Shown: piece after piece, positions 17,750-25,756 of the stretch
Layout: each line of letters opens with the position of its first letter
Numbering within the stretch: position 1 is the stretch's first letter
From: Paenibacillus tengchongensis
Lineage (GTDB): Bacteria > Bacillota > Bacilli > Paenibacillales > Paenibacillaceae
DNA length: 64,000 nt
Assembly (NCBI RefSeq): GCF_008973665.1
Contig: NZ_WACP01000013.1
Coordinates: 62,001-126,000, forward strand
Direction of reading: 5' to 3'
Program-made: the position numbers and the translations under genes
Notes under the pieces: model-generated
The model's database searches: none
Told to the model about the DNA's origin: nothing
Seen by the model: only the letters and a program-made list of their open reading frames with translations

Positions 17750-18298
17750 ATGGTATTTATAAAAGAAAAGTTTAATAACCCAGGTATAATCTGGACGCTT
17801 GGTATGTATAAACCCTACTGGGTTTATACTCCTAATGGAAAAATAGTTAATCCAGATTTCGATACATTCTCTGGAAGAATTCTGGATGTTAAACAAAGTA
17901 AGCTTCCTGCACTAAATGATTTTTTTAAACGGCTTGATCGAAATGTTTCTAAAGGAGTATCACTCTGTGTAGTTCCTTCTCACGACCCTGCTAATACTGA
18001 GTCAGGGATGAAATGGATTGCGCAAAGATTAGCCCAAGGAGGAAGAGTGGATGCCACTTCCTGCTTAGTACGCCATAAAAAAATTGATAAACTTGCACAT
18101 GGTGGAGAACGAAGCAAAGCAGTTCACTTAAACTCCATACGTGTAGACAATCAAGATCTTGTCAAAAATAAAAAAGTACTACTGTTGGATGATGTAACTA
18201 CGTCAAATAATTCATTATGGGCGTGTCAAGAGCTCCTTTTAAAAGGAGGGGCTACTGTAGTCCAGTGTCTAGCACTGGCAAAAACGGAGGGGTATTGA
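17750..18298 (+). CDS. Phosphoribosyltransferase-fold protein, ShosT-like
   Basis: 182 residues; ATG after GGAGGGATACCT. Residues about 70-180 show a type I phosphoribosyltransferase fold. The strand VSLCVVPSHD is followed by the PRPP-loop signature VLLLDDVTTSNNSL at 143-156. The loop is TTSNNS where active enzymes usually have TTGGT or TTGST, so binding may be altered. The first 60 residues are specific to this protein. Its stop overlaps the start of the DprA-like gene (TGATG), indicating coupling. In the known ShosTA toxin-antitoxin/antiphage system, ShosT carries a phosphoribosyltransferase domain and ShosA is DprA-like, so this is the likely toxin. Assignment by domain pairing, not by close sequence comparison. 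Confidence 0.7.
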   Translation: MVFIKEKFNNPGIIWTLGMYKPYWVYTPNGKIVNPDFDTFSGRILDVKQSKLPALNDFFKRLDRNVSKGVSLCVVPSHDPANTESGMKWIAQRLAQGGRVDATSCLVRHKKIDKLAHGGERSKAVHLNSIRVDNQDLVKNKKVLLLDDVTTSNNSLWACQELLLKGGATVVQCLALAKTEGY

Positions 18299-19302
18299 TG
18301 CTAGATAAAGTACACATATTAACATTATTGGGTTTGCCAGGTTTTGGACGTAACTCAGTCAATAAAATTATAGAAGATGCTACTTTTACACCTAATAGTC
18401 TTTTAGAACTTCAAGATTTGGTTCATATAGTCAAAGAAAACTATTCACGACTAAAAGTTCCTTCTATTGCCTCGCTTGAAGCAAGTTATAATTTTGCACG
18501 AAGTACAATTGAAAAATGTTATCAACTAAACATCCATGTGATGGGGAGGTCTGATGTAGACTTCCCCCTTCGTCTTAAGAGTATTTCCGACGCCCCGGTA
18601 CTCCTGTATGCAAAAGGAAACTACAAGTGTTTAAATGCAGATTTGTCTGTAGCAGTTATTGGAACAAGAGAGCCGTCAGCATACGGAGAACGTTGTGGAG
18701 AATTGTATGGAAAATGGTTTGCTGAAAAAAAGTTAGTAGTTGTGAGCGGTTTGGCTAAAGGTGTTGATGCTGCAGGTCACCGGGGGTGCATCAGTGCTGA
18801 GGGGCAAACAGTCGCTGTGTTAGCACAAGGACTAGATACTGGTATTTATCCTGCTGAGAATCGTTCATTGGCACAAGAGATTCTTGAGCGTGATGGTTGT
18901 TGGTTAAGCGAATATACCTTGGGGGTCCGCGGAAGACCAAATTTTTTCGTAGAACGAGATCGTTTACAAGCTGGATTGAGTGCGGGAGTAGTAGTAATTG
19001 AAACAGATATCAAGGGTGGGACAATGCATACAGTTGGATTTACTCAGGAACAACAAAAACCATTAGGATGTCTAAACCACCCGGAAAAGTATTTAATAAA
19101 CAATGATAAAGCTCGCGGTAACAGATATTTAATTAACCAAGGGAAAGCATTACCGCTTTTTAGTCAAGAGGACATTGATATGTTTATTGATAAAATGCAA
19201 CCATTACCTGTTTTAAAACAAAGTATTTCTGAAAAAAAGGCTAAGTTGGTTAAACCTCAGAAAGCAAAGCCGGAAGGCTATGATCAACTTGAGTTTTTTT
19301 AA
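18298..19302 (+). CDS. DprA/Smf-like protein, ShosA-like
   Basis: 334 residues from an ATG overlapping the stop of the upstream gene. Residues about 5-45 (GLPGFGRNSVNKIIEDA) look like the N-terminal helical domain of DprA. The Rossmann-like core at about 105-290 has VIGTREPSAYGERCG, SGLAKGVDAAGHRG, VAVLAQGLDTGIYPAENRSL and the FFVERDRLQAGLSAGVVVIE motif. The C-terminal winged helix of housekeeping DprA is absent or replaced by a basic tail ending YDQLEFF. DprA binds single-stranded DNA for transformation; the ShosA relatives neutralise ShosT. Position and coupling argue for the second role, and it is not the chromosomal dprA, which normally sits beside topA. Confidence 0.8.
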   Translation: MLDKVHILTLLGLPGFGRNSVNKIIEDATFTPNSLLELQDLVHIVKENYSRLKVPSIASLEASYNFARSTIEKCYQLNIHVMGRSDVDFPLRLKSISDAPVLLYAKGNYKCLNADLSVAVIGTREPSAYGERCGELYGKWFAEKKLVVVSGLAKGVDAAGHRGCISAEGQTVAVLAQGLDTGIYPAENRSLAQEILERDGCWLSEYTLGVRGRPNFFVERDRLQAGLSAGVVVIETDIKGGTMHTVGFTQEQQKPLGCLNHPEKYLINNDKARGNRYLINQGKALPLFSQEDIDMFIDKMQPLPVLKQSISEKKAKLVKPQKAKPEGYDQLEFF

Positions 19303-19318
19303 ATAAGGAGGAGCCATT

Positions 19319-19828
19319 GTGGGAATTATATTTGATTTAGATCAAACATTAATTGAATCTCATACTGCAGAACAATATAGAACGGCTCGAAAATGGGATG
19401 TTGTGTATGAAATGGTTCCCAAACTAACACCATTTGAAGGGATACATGAATTGTTGACAGAATTAAATCTTAATTCAGTACCATATGGGATTGTTACTTC
19501 AAGCCCAGCTTCATATTGTAACAGGATAATCAAGCATTGGAATTGGAACACGCAGTTTACAGTATGTTTTCACGATACTACCAAAAGAAAGCCACATCCT
19601 GATCCAATCAACCTTGCCGTGCGAAAACTAGGATTGCCAAAACAGTCCATTGTGTCTATTGGTGACGACCCAAATGATGTTATTGCATCCCGAAATGCAG
19701 GTGTTATTTCTGCTGGAGTTTTATGGGGAGCTAAGGATCGTTCGGCATTAATTGCCAGTAATCCAGACTATCTATTTGAGACAATAGAAGAGATGTCTAA
19801 TTTTTTACGTAACCAATTTATATCTTAA
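19319..19828 (+). CDS. HAD-superfamily hydrolase, third gene of the ShosTA-like operon
   Basis: 169 residues; GTG start after AAGGAGGAGCCATT, 16 bp behind the DprA-like gene. All four HAD motifs are present: FDLDQTLIES (nucleophile D), VTSSP, the lysine in KRKPHPDP, and GDDPNDVIASRNAG. A small cap domain lies between motifs I and II, as in phosphoglycolate-phosphatase-like members. A phosphatase linked to a phosphoribosyltransferase could act on phosphorylated sugars or nucleotides produced by the system; this is inference. A terminator follows, so three genes form the unit. Confidence 0.85.
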   Translation: MGIIFDLDQTLIESHTAEQYRTARKWDVVYEMVPKLTPFEGIHELLTELNLNSVPYGIVTSSPASYCNRIIKHWNWNTQFTVCFHDTTKRKPHPDPINLAVRKLGLPKQSIVSIGDDPNDVIASRNAGVISAGVLWGAKDRSALIASNPDYLFETIEEMSNFLRNQFIS

Positions 19829-19881
19829 TGCCTTCTTATAGGTCTGAGTAGAGTTGTCTATTGTCTAGCCGATAATATCAG

Positions 19882-19922
19882 AAAGTGCCACATTAAATTA
19901 GTAATGTGGCACTTTTATTTTC
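19882..19922 (+). terminator. Rho-independent terminator
   Basis: AAAGTGCCACATTA pairs with TAATGTGGCACTTT across AATTAG, followed by TATTTT. It closes the ShosTA-like operon. Confidence 0.9.
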
Positions 19923-19984
19923 TCAAAGGATACGTTTTATCCAAGTATAATAGAAGGATAATAAAGTTGAGAGGTGGATTTGCA

Positions 19985-21256
19985 TTGATTACTACCGTAG
20001 CCGATCTGTTGAACTCTCTTATGAGTAAGGAAAAAGAACTATTGAAAAAATACGATATCATTAAACACGGCCCTACAATTGGTGATATGTATGAAGGACT
20101 TACAGCGAATCTTCTAAATAAGGCACTATTTCAAGGATTAGATATACGAATTGCATCTGGAAAGATACGAAATGAATTAGGAGAATTTAGTAGTGAAATA
20201 GATTGTATGATAGTCGAAGGGGAAGGAGAAGCTATTCCTTACACAGACAAATTTATTTATGATCTCTCTCAAGTAATCGCAGTTATTGAAGTTAAAAAAA
20301 CATTGTATAAGGAAGACTTGATAGACGCTTATGATAAAATGCGGAAAATTTACTCAATAACTGAACCAGATAATAAGTTACTCAATATGAATGCGTTTAG
20401 GGATGCATTTAGACATATAGTTCAGAAAGAACTCCCTGACTATGAAGAAGTGAGAGAATTACCTTTACATGAACAAATGATATACCATAGCTTACTGATA
20501 GAAGAAATGATGCCGGTTAGAATTATTTTTGGTTATTATGGTTATTCGTCCGAATTTGCCCTGAGAGAAGCGTTCTTTAAATATTTAGAAAAGAATTTAG
20601 GTATAAAGGGGTTTAGTCCAACAATTTTCCCTGATCTTATCATATGTAATAACAGTGTTATGGCAAAGCTCGATGCTATGCCTTATATAAGTCCTCTAGA
20701 TAGAGACGGTAATTGGAATTTTTATGGTTCATCAACACATAATCCATTTTTAATACTTCTAGAGTTTATTTGGACAAAGTTATGCTATAAATACGACCTA
20801 AGCGATGAAATCTTTGGAGAAGATCTTGATATAGAAGGTTTTCATCCATTTCTACTGACAAAAGCCGCTAAGAAGGATGATAAGATCGGCTGGGAAACAA
20901 GATATGTTTATATCCCCAAGGAGGGGTTAGATCATGATCCCCTATTTAGGGAATGGGAACCTGAAGAATTAGATGATGTGGAGTTTTTTGTGATAAATTG
21001 GCTCTGCATGCAAAATGAACTTAATATTGAGGAACCAGGTTTCTTGGAATGGTTAGATGAGAATGAGACAAAATTAGAGGACCTTATTAAGAGCTTATCC
21101 AAAAAGAGACTCTCTGCATTTGAGAAGAATACATTTTATTTGTTAACCGATCAGTGTGGAATTGTTACCTTTGACGGTAAGTGGTACGCTGCAGAGAATA
21201 AATCAGGCAGATTAACTAATTGGGTTAATAAAATGATGCAAGATAAGGACGAATAG
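19985..21256 (+). CDS. DUF6602-like protein with PD-(D/E)XK nuclease fold
   Basis: 423 residues from the TTG at 19985, which has GAGAGGTGG seven bases upstream; the frame is open further upstream without a site. Residues about 10-110 carry the family start (IIKHGPTIGDMYEGLTANLL) and a restriction-endonuclease-like core: the acidic residue in SSEIDCMIV and the ExK of VIAVIEVKKTLY. By fold this could be a DNA- or RNA-cleaving effector. The remaining 300 residues are not recognised. It is flanked by terminators and other conflict-type genes, which supports a defence role but does not prove it. Family name given from memory of the N-terminal motif. Confidence 0.65.
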   Translation: MITTVADLLNSLMSKEKELLKKYDIIKHGPTIGDMYEGLTANLLNKALFQGLDIRIASGKIRNELGEFSSEIDCMIVEGEGEAIPYTDKFIYDLSQVIAVIEVKKTLYKEDLIDAYDKMRKIYSITEPDNKLLNMNAFRDAFRHIVQKELPDYEEVRELPLHEQMIYHSLLIEEMMPVRIIFGYYGYSSEFALREAFFKYLEKNLGIKGFSPTIFPDLIICNNSVMAKLDAMPYISPLDRDGNWNFYGSSTHNPFLILLEFIWTKLCYKYDLSDEIFGEDLDIEGFHPFLLTKAAKKDDKIGWETRYVYIPKEGLDHDPLFREWEPEELDDVEFFVINWLCMQNELNIEEPGFLEWLDENETKLEDLIKSLSKKRLSAFEKNTFYLLTDQCGIVTFDGKWYAAENKSGRLTNWVNKMMQDKDE

Positions 21257-21554
21257 ATTAGATTACATAATGGAGAAGGCTATACTTTGTAAATGATTCA
21301 CGATGTAAATAGGGTTAGCAAGGTGATCTAGCTATCAAATAGAGTCTCGAACGGGCGGGGTAATTTTCTTTAATGAGTTTTAACCTGCTTTTTTTGATGA
21401 TCTGACAAGTTGAATTCTCTCTTTAAAGGGTGACAATCAATCATAAAACAGAGTGTAACTTTACATTTTTAAATAATTAATCCTTTAACTAGACAAAAAA
21501 CGATATTTGGTATACTTTAGTATTAAGGGCATCGACAAACGGGAGGGATAAATT
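21257..21554 (+). promoter_or_regulatory. Intergenic region with promoter for the ImmA/IrrE pair
   Basis: TAGACA (21490-21495), a 15-base spacer and TATACT (21511-21516) form a plausible promoter about 40 bp before the next gene. A weak hairpin with a T-run near 21350-21398 may end the upstream transcript. No gene seen. Confidence 0.45.
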
Positions 21555-22259
21555 ATGAGTGCAGATATATATCAGAAATGCATGCTTCTTTTGGAGCAGA
21601 GAACAGTTATATGTGAAGGTATACAAAAAGGGTTTAAGCGGCATCAGTTATACCTAGAACTATTCTCTGATATAGTAACAGATACTTCAATTCCTAAAAA
21701 CCGTTATGACCTTGTTAATACAGAGGTAACAAAATCTATTGAGAATCATCCACATTTGCAAATCGAATTTGAGAAGAAAAAATCAGGGTTCCATCCCTAC
21801 ATAGTATTAAGGGAGAAACTAAGAAATATTTCTATCCTTGTCTTACCGTTAGCTACTAAAAAAGACATGTTTGACAGTGCGAGTACGTACAGAAAGAACT
21901 TTTCTGTCTCAAACATCCCAAGGTTAATTGAGGAAGGGTTACCTGAGGACTCCCCAGATATTGATATTCAATACCAGAGGGCAATGCATCCGTTAGGCAC
22001 GGATAGTTACCCCTTTGGTTTAATTGTTGCATATGATCCTTTTGATGGTTCAATTAGAGAAGGTGCATTACTGCCTGATCATACGGATTGGATATTTTTA
22101 GAGGATACAACGAGCATGGTATTAAGTAATAGCTTGGACAATGTGACACCGATTAATGTTTATGAATACAGTGACGATATCAAGATACCATTTAAGGAGA
22201 CAGCGCATCAAACTGACGAGGATATTCCTCTGAAACTCAAATCTGATCCGTCAGTATGA
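21555..22259 (+). CDS. Protein of unknown function paired with an ImmA/IrrE gene
   Basis: 234 residues; ATG after GGGAGGGATAAATT. No known domain was recognised. The protein is soluble and acidic; the middle (SGFHPYIVLREKLRNISILV, then PFGLIVAYDPFDGSIREGAL) looks like a mixed alpha/beta domain. It lies 15 bp upstream of the XRE-peptidase gene and is probably cotranscribed. In ImmA/ImmR-type systems the peptidase cleaves a repressor; this protein could be the substrate, a sensor or an effector. No DNA-binding motif is apparent in it. Confidence 0.5.
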   Translation: MSADIYQKCMLLLEQRTVICEGIQKGFKRHQLYLELFSDIVTDTSIPKNRYDLVNTEVTKSIENHPHLQIEFEKKKSGFHPYIVLREKLRNISILVLPLATKKDMFDSASTYRKNFSVSNIPRLIEEGLPEDSPDIDIQYQRAMHPLGTDSYPFGLIVAYDPFDGSIREGALLPDHTDWIFLEDTTSMVLSNSLDNVTPINVYEYSDDIKIPFKETAHQTDEDIPLKLKSDPSV

Positions 22260-22274
22260 AAGTAGGAAAGTATT

Positions 22275-23423
22275 ATGTTCAAAGAAGATCAAGGTATCAT
22301 TCCGGCTAGACTTAAGGAGGCTCGTTTAGTAAGAGGCCTAAGTATCAATGAGCTAGCGTCGAGAGTAGGCCTTTCTAAACAAGCTATTTCTCAATATGAA
22401 CTGGGAGAAAATGAACCAAAGCCAAGCACAATGATGGGGATTATTCGTGAGTTGGATTTCCCCAAAAGTTTTTTTTATAAGACTTATGAAGAACATATCA
22501 TAGGTAATACTTTCTTTAGGGCATCTGCAGCAGCAACGAAAAAGAATAAGGAAATTCAATATAATAAATCAAAGCTTGCAGGATATATATATGATTATCT
22601 GCAAAAGTACATTGAATTCCCCGAATTAAACTTGCCTGATCTTTCTTCATTTGACCAGGAAGAATGGGATAATGATGCTATAGAATTACTTGCAGAGCAT
22701 GTCAGACAGTTCTGGGGACTTGGAGAAAATCCTATCAATAATATTGTTAATCTTATGGAAAGAAACGGCATCGTTGTTTTTTCTATTGATATGGAGAGCT
22801 TGAAAGTAGACGCATTTTGTCAATCCAGAAAAGGACGTCCCTATATTTTCTTAGGGAATGATAAGGAGTCTGCTGCTAGAAGACAATTTGATGCTGCGCA
22901 TGAAATTGGCCATCGTTTGATGCACAGTCACATTCATAACCAAGACATCCTCTCCAGAGAGGAATTCAAGATCATTGAGAATCAGGCGAACCGCTTTGCA
23001 TCAGCATTACTACTACCTGAAAAGGCATTTAAAAAGACAGTTACTTCGACAAAGTTAATTCACTTTATAGAATTAAAAAAGTACTGGAAAGTATCAATAG
23101 CAGCCATGTTATATCGAGCTCAAGAATTAGGAATAATTGATCAGAGCAGATATACTTCTCTATTGAAGCAAATGTCCATTCACAAGATGAGATCAAAAGA
23201 ACCGTTAGATGATGTAATTCCGATTCCTAAACCTATCTTATTAAATAAAGGAATTAAGATGTTGCTACAGAATAATTTTAAAAATGAGTTACAAATTATA
23301 AATGAGATCGGTGTGCCACGAGAATTTATCGAAATGCTTTGTACCATGGAAAAAGGTTCACTTAAACTGAAAGAGATTGAGCCTACGCTTAGGCTAATCG
23401 TTAACAATTCAAAAGATGCATAG
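22275..23423 (+). CDS. XRE regulator fused to ImmA/IrrE-type metallopeptidase
   Basis: 382 residues; ATG after AAAGTAGGAAAGTATT. An N-terminal helix-turn-helix spans about 9-65 (RLKEARLVRGLSINELASRV, KQAISQYELGENEPKPS). The peptidase domain spans about 145-290, with the zinc motif HEIGH (H209, E210, H213) and the downstream NRFASALLLPEKAF helix that supplies the third ligand region. Related proteins cleave phage-type repressors or regulate stress genes. The fusion lets one protein bind DNA and be the protease. The C-terminal 90 residues are helical and unassigned. A terminator follows. Confidence 0.88.
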   Translation: MFKEDQGIIPARLKEARLVRGLSINELASRVGLSKQAISQYELGENEPKPSTMMGIIRELDFPKSFFYKTYEEHIIGNTFFRASAAATKKNKEIQYNKSKLAGYIYDYLQKYIEFPELNLPDLSSFDQEEWDNDAIELLAEHVRQFWGLGENPINNIVNLMERNGIVVFSIDMESLKVDAFCQSRKGRPYIFLGNDKESAARRQFDAAHEIGHRLMHSHIHNQDILSREEFKIIENQANRFASALLLPEKAFKKTVTSTKLIHFIELKKYWKVSIAAMLYRAQELGIIDQSRYTSLLKQMSIHKMRSKEPLDDVIPIPKPILLNKGIKMLLQNNFKNELQIINEIGVPREFIEMLCTMEKGSLKLKEIEPTLRLIVNNSKDA

Positions 23424-23450
23424 CCTTCAGAGGTTTATGCATTTTTTTTT
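23414..23450 (+). terminator. Rho-independent terminator
   Basis: ATGCATAGCC pairs imperfectly with GGTTTATGCAT across TTCAGA and runs into nine T residues. It overlaps the last codons of the peptidase gene. Confidence 0.8.
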
Positions 23451-23514
23451 GAATGTATGTATGGATTATACATACGCGCCGCACTGATAGAGTTGATTTC
23501 TGGGAAATAAGGTT

Positions 23515-23543
23515 TTGACCCAGGCGTTAGATCGGAGTAAAAT
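23515..23543 (+). promoter_or_regulatory. Promoter of the STAS-ATPase gene
   Basis: TTGACC (23515-23520), a 17-base spacer and TAAAAT (23538-23543), 40 bp before the start codon. Confidence 0.6.
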
Positions 23544-23582
23544 GGAAAATATTACAGACTAAAAGGCTGGGAGAAGCGACTA

Positions 23583-24485
23583 TTGTTAGAATCCGCAGAG
23601 AAATTCAAAAATATCTTTCATATTCACTCATGGCTGGATAGATGTGCTTATATATTTGATGAAGTAGTAGAATATGGTCCATTAAAGGTAGATTTAGGAC
23701 AATTAAAATGGTTAACGCCTGCAGGATTTACAGTGCTCTTGTCCACGTTAAACTATTTAGATCGTTTTTACTATTTAGAAACAATACCACCGAAGTTCGA
23801 CTCTAGAACTGACAAGTTCGACATTGTTGGTTATATGGAACGGATGAATTTTCTAAATTCATGTCCTGAAGATGTGAAATTGTCGTTTGAGAAAATGATC
23901 AACATGGATTACTACTATAACCGAAATCGTAATCGCAAAGAAAAAGAACTTGATGAATTACGTATTTCTCGATGTGATAGAGATATTGAAGAGTTGGGGC
24001 GGTCAATAAAAAGGATAATGAAGGGAAAGGGGCTTCATATTAATAGGATCTCAGATATTACAGAAATTGTGACTGAATTGGCACAGAATGCCGTGGAACA
24101 TGCAGATGAAATAAGTGATGCTGAATGTTATTCCTGTGTACAGTATTACAAAGAAACGAGCACTCAACCAGGCAGGGTCGAGATTGCAATTTGTGATACT
24201 GGCCGGGGAATTGTCGACTCTCTTAGAGATCATGTTTCTGTAGGATCTACAAATGACAAAATTGTAGAAAAGGCTATTTTCACGAGAGCCAGTCGTTTCC
24301 CTGAGCAGGATCGGGGTAAAGGTTTTAATAATGTGCGCAGAACTGCATTTGGTTGGTCTTCAGATGCAGAGTTCTATGTGAGAACTCATGATAGCATGTA
24401 TCGTATTTACGAAAATCGGTTAGAACTTTTGGATAAGGGAAGATATTTTCCAGGAACCTTTTATTACATAATAATTAATGTGTGA
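23583..24485 (+). CDS. STAS-like domain fused to GHKL-type ATPase
   Basis: 300 residues; TTG start after GGGAGAAGCGACTA. The N-terminal part (about 30-62, LKVDLGQLKWLTPAGFTVLL) has the strand-helix pattern of a STAS domain. The C-terminal half is a GHKL ATPase related to anti-sigma-factor kinases: N-box ELAQNAVEHA at 165-174, G1 box DTGRGI at 205-210 and G2 box RGKGFNN at 244-250. No membrane segment or phospho-acceptor domain is present. In SpoIIAB-type systems the ATPase phosphorylates a STAS partner. The next gene also has a STAS-like domain fused to a winged helix, so it is the probable partner. Domain calls are from visible motifs. Confidence 0.72.
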   Translation: MLESAEKFKNIFHIHSWLDRCAYIFDEVVEYGPLKVDLGQLKWLTPAGFTVLLSTLNYLDRFYYLETIPPKFDSRTDKFDIVGYMERMNFLNSCPEDVKLSFEKMINMDYYYNRNRNRKEKELDELRISRCDRDIEELGRSIKRIMKGKGLHINRISDITEIVTELAQNAVEHADEISDAECYSCVQYYKETSTQPGRVEIAICDTGRGIVDSLRDHVSVGSTNDKIVEKAIFTRASRFPEQDRGKGFNNVRRTAFGWSSDAEFYVRTHDSMYRIYENRLELLDKGRYFPGTFYYIIINV

Positions 24486-24489
24486 GGGG

Positions 24490-24517
24490 TTGACATCTTC
24501 CTAAAGGTAGTATAAAT
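24490..24517 (+). promoter_or_regulatory. Promoter of the STAS-winged-helix gene
   Basis: TTGACA (24490-24495) is followed after 15 bases by TATAAATT (24511-24518). Transcription would start just before the palindrome at 24531. Confidence 0.6.
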
Positions 24518-24530
24518 TAATAGCAAGGAC

Positions 24531-24554
24531 GATTTCAAATCCGGAATTGAAATC
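24531..24554. promoter_or_regulatory. Palindromic operator, site 1
   Basis: The outer arms GATTTCAA and TTGAAATC are perfect inverted repeats around TCCGGA, with a single mismatched pair (A/A) on each side of the centre, 24 bp in all. It lies directly downstream of a TTGACA/TATAAA promoter and upstream of the STAS-winged-helix gene. The position suits autorepression. Two similar sites lie at 25174 and 25226. Confidence 0.7.
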
Positions 24555-24588
24555 ATTCCTTCAAATCTACTAAGAATGGTGGATCATT

Positions 24589-25146
24589 ATGCTAAAGGTT
24601 AACTTACTTCCTGCTGTTGACACGAAGGTAAGCTTAATCGGAAGAAGGTCAATGATTCCGCTGAACCAGAAGGTCATGAAGCAGATCGAAGAAGCTCCCT
24701 ATGGATCAATTTTGTTCTATGATATGGAGCAGGTAGAAGGTATGAATGGGTCTGGAATTGATGAAGTGATTATCAAGCCATTGAAATGGATTCTACAAGA
24801 GTCCAAAACCCACAATAAGTATTTGTATTTAATTAATCTCAATGACGAAGAAGATCATTTATACAATTTGCAAAAGAGCTTGCAGGGCGAAGAAGTGGTT
24901 TTGGTCGCTCAAACCGAAACATCATTAGAAATTATTGGTGATCTTGGCGATGCCTCAAAAGATCTTTTGGAATTGGCTTATCAGCATAAGAAAATTACAG
25001 CTAGGACAGCTGCTGATTTGCTTGGTAAGAAAAATAACTCAGTTAGCACACAACTTATTAAGCTTCATGATCAGAGGTTGTTGCAGCGGCAAGAAGAGCA
25101 GCTCGAAGAGGGCGGCAGACAATTTGTATATAGTAGCTTGTTCTAA
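24589..25146 (+). CDS. STAS-like domain protein with C-terminal winged helix
   Basis: 185 residues; ATG with GAATGGTGGATCATT upstream. Residues about 1-110 show a STAS-like fold (SILFYDMEQVEGMNGSGIDE, then YLYLINLNDEEDHLYNL). Residues about 122-182 form a winged helix (LLELAYQHKKITARTAADLL, NSVSTQLIKLHDQRLLQRQE). A DNA-binding protein with a STAS module next to a STAS-ATPase suggests an ATPase-controlled repressor. Three palindromes of one type flank the gene, and one overlaps the promoter of the operon downstream. It is probably the protein that binds them; this is inference. Confidence 0.7.
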   Translation: MLKVNLLPAVDTKVSLIGRRSMIPLNQKVMKQIEEAPYGSILFYDMEQVEGMNGSGIDEVIIKPLKWILQESKTHNKYLYLINLNDEEDHLYNLQKSLQGEEVVLVAQTETSLEIIGDLGDASKDLLELAYQHKKITARTAADLLGKKNNSVSTQLIKLHDQRLLQRQEEQLEEGGRQFVYSSLF

Positions 25147-25164
25147 GGGGAGAATTCCCCTTTA
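25144..25164 (+). terminator. Short hairpin after the winged-helix gene
   Basis: AAGGGGA pairs with TTCCCCTT across GAA, followed by TAATT. Weak T-run; probable weak terminator. Confidence 0.45.
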
Positions 25165-25173
25165 ATTAAAAAG

Positions 25174-25199
25174 GGTTTTCAAAATAGGAATTGAAATCC
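25174..25199. promoter_or_regulatory. Palindromic operator, site 2
   Basis: GGTTTTCAAAAT and GGAATTGAAATCC form a 26-bp imperfect dyad with the same TTTCAA...TTGAAA half-sites as sites 1 and 3. Confidence 0.65.
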
Positions 25200-25225
25200 A
25201 TGTGGAGTTCTTTTTTTTGAAATTT

Positions 25226-25251
25226 CGTTTTCAAAATAAAATTTGAAAACG
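25226..25251. promoter_or_regulatory. Palindromic operator, site 3, overlapping a -35 box
   Basis: CGTTTTCAAA and TTTGAAAACG are perfect arms of a 26-bp dyad. Its right arm contains TTGAAA (25243-25248), which with TAGAAT at 25265-25270 (16-base spacer) forms a promoter. A protein bound here would cover the -35 box. Confidence 0.7.
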
Positions 25252-25270
25252 GGGATACCAATATTAGAAT
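25243..25270 (+). promoter_or_regulatory. Promoter of the small-protein/membrane-protein unit
   Basis: TTGAAA, 16 bases, TAGAAT; about 80 bp upstream of the first small gene. The -35 box lies inside operator site 3. Confidence 0.55.
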
Positions 25271-25352
25271 GTACATCGGAAGTGACCCTTTTTCGGAATA
25301 AATGCTCAGGTTTGATTATTACAGAATATAAAACTAAAGGGAGAGATAAGAC

Positions 25353-25502
25353 ATGTTAATTTGTCGAAAGTCTATTCGTCGAAAAGACGGAACCATTGTA
25401 ACAGCAGCACAGTTGGGTCTTAAAGCAATTTGTTTTGAAGTTTCGGAAGAGCAACATCAAGCATATCTTGAAAAAAAGAAAACGGAGAAGGAGAGTAAGT
25501 AG
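25353..25502 (+). CDS. Small basic protein, 49 residues
   Basis: ATG after AAAGGGAGAGATAAGAC. The product begins MLICRKSIRRKDGTIVTAAQ and ends in a Lys/Glu-rich tail (KKKTEKESK). It is soluble and charged, with two cysteines and no known domain. First gene after operator site 3 and its promoter, followed 54 bp later by another small basic protein. Confidence 0.6.
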   Translation: MLICRKSIRRKDGTIVTAAQLGLKAICFEVSEEQHQAYLEKKKTEKESK

Positions 25503-25556
25503 AAAAACTCGTAGCAGAATAATCAAAAGAATTTAGATGAGAAGGGTAGAAATAAC

Positions 25557-25721
25557 ATGGCTAAAAATACAGGTAGTGGATTTCGTAAGGGCGCAGTTAA
25601 ACAACGTACTCAATTTAAAACTCCTAACGGGAACTGGGCAAAGCGTAATCCAGACACTGGACGTATCATGGATCAGAAAACCTCTGGTGGTAAATTCAAG
25701 GGTATTCGCAAGGAGAAGTAA
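25557..25721 (+). CDS. Small basic protein, 54 residues
   Basis: ATG after GAGAAGGGTAGAAATAAC. The product begins MAKNTGSGFRKGAVKQRTQF and ends GGKFKGIRKEK. It is rich in Lys, Arg, Gly and Asn and resembles short, widely spread, uncharacterised proteins with an MAKNTG start. It probably binds nucleic acid or is disordered. It lies between the 49-residue gene and the membrane-protein gene. Confidence 0.6.
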   Translation: MAKNTGSGFRKGAVKQRTQFKTPNGNWAKRNPDTGRIMDQKTSGGKFKGIRKEK

Positions 25722-25756
25722 TAAATTAATTATAGAGTTAATAAAAGGAGAATGAC

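Noticed and set aside
18298..19302. Housekeeping DprA for natural transformation
   Set aside because: Coupled to a phosphoribosyltransferase-fold gene, lacking the usual C-terminal winged helix, and not beside topA.
25537..25755. A 72-codon frame over the small-protein region
   Set aside because: It is out of frame with the 54-residue gene at 25557, which has the better ribosome site and composition.
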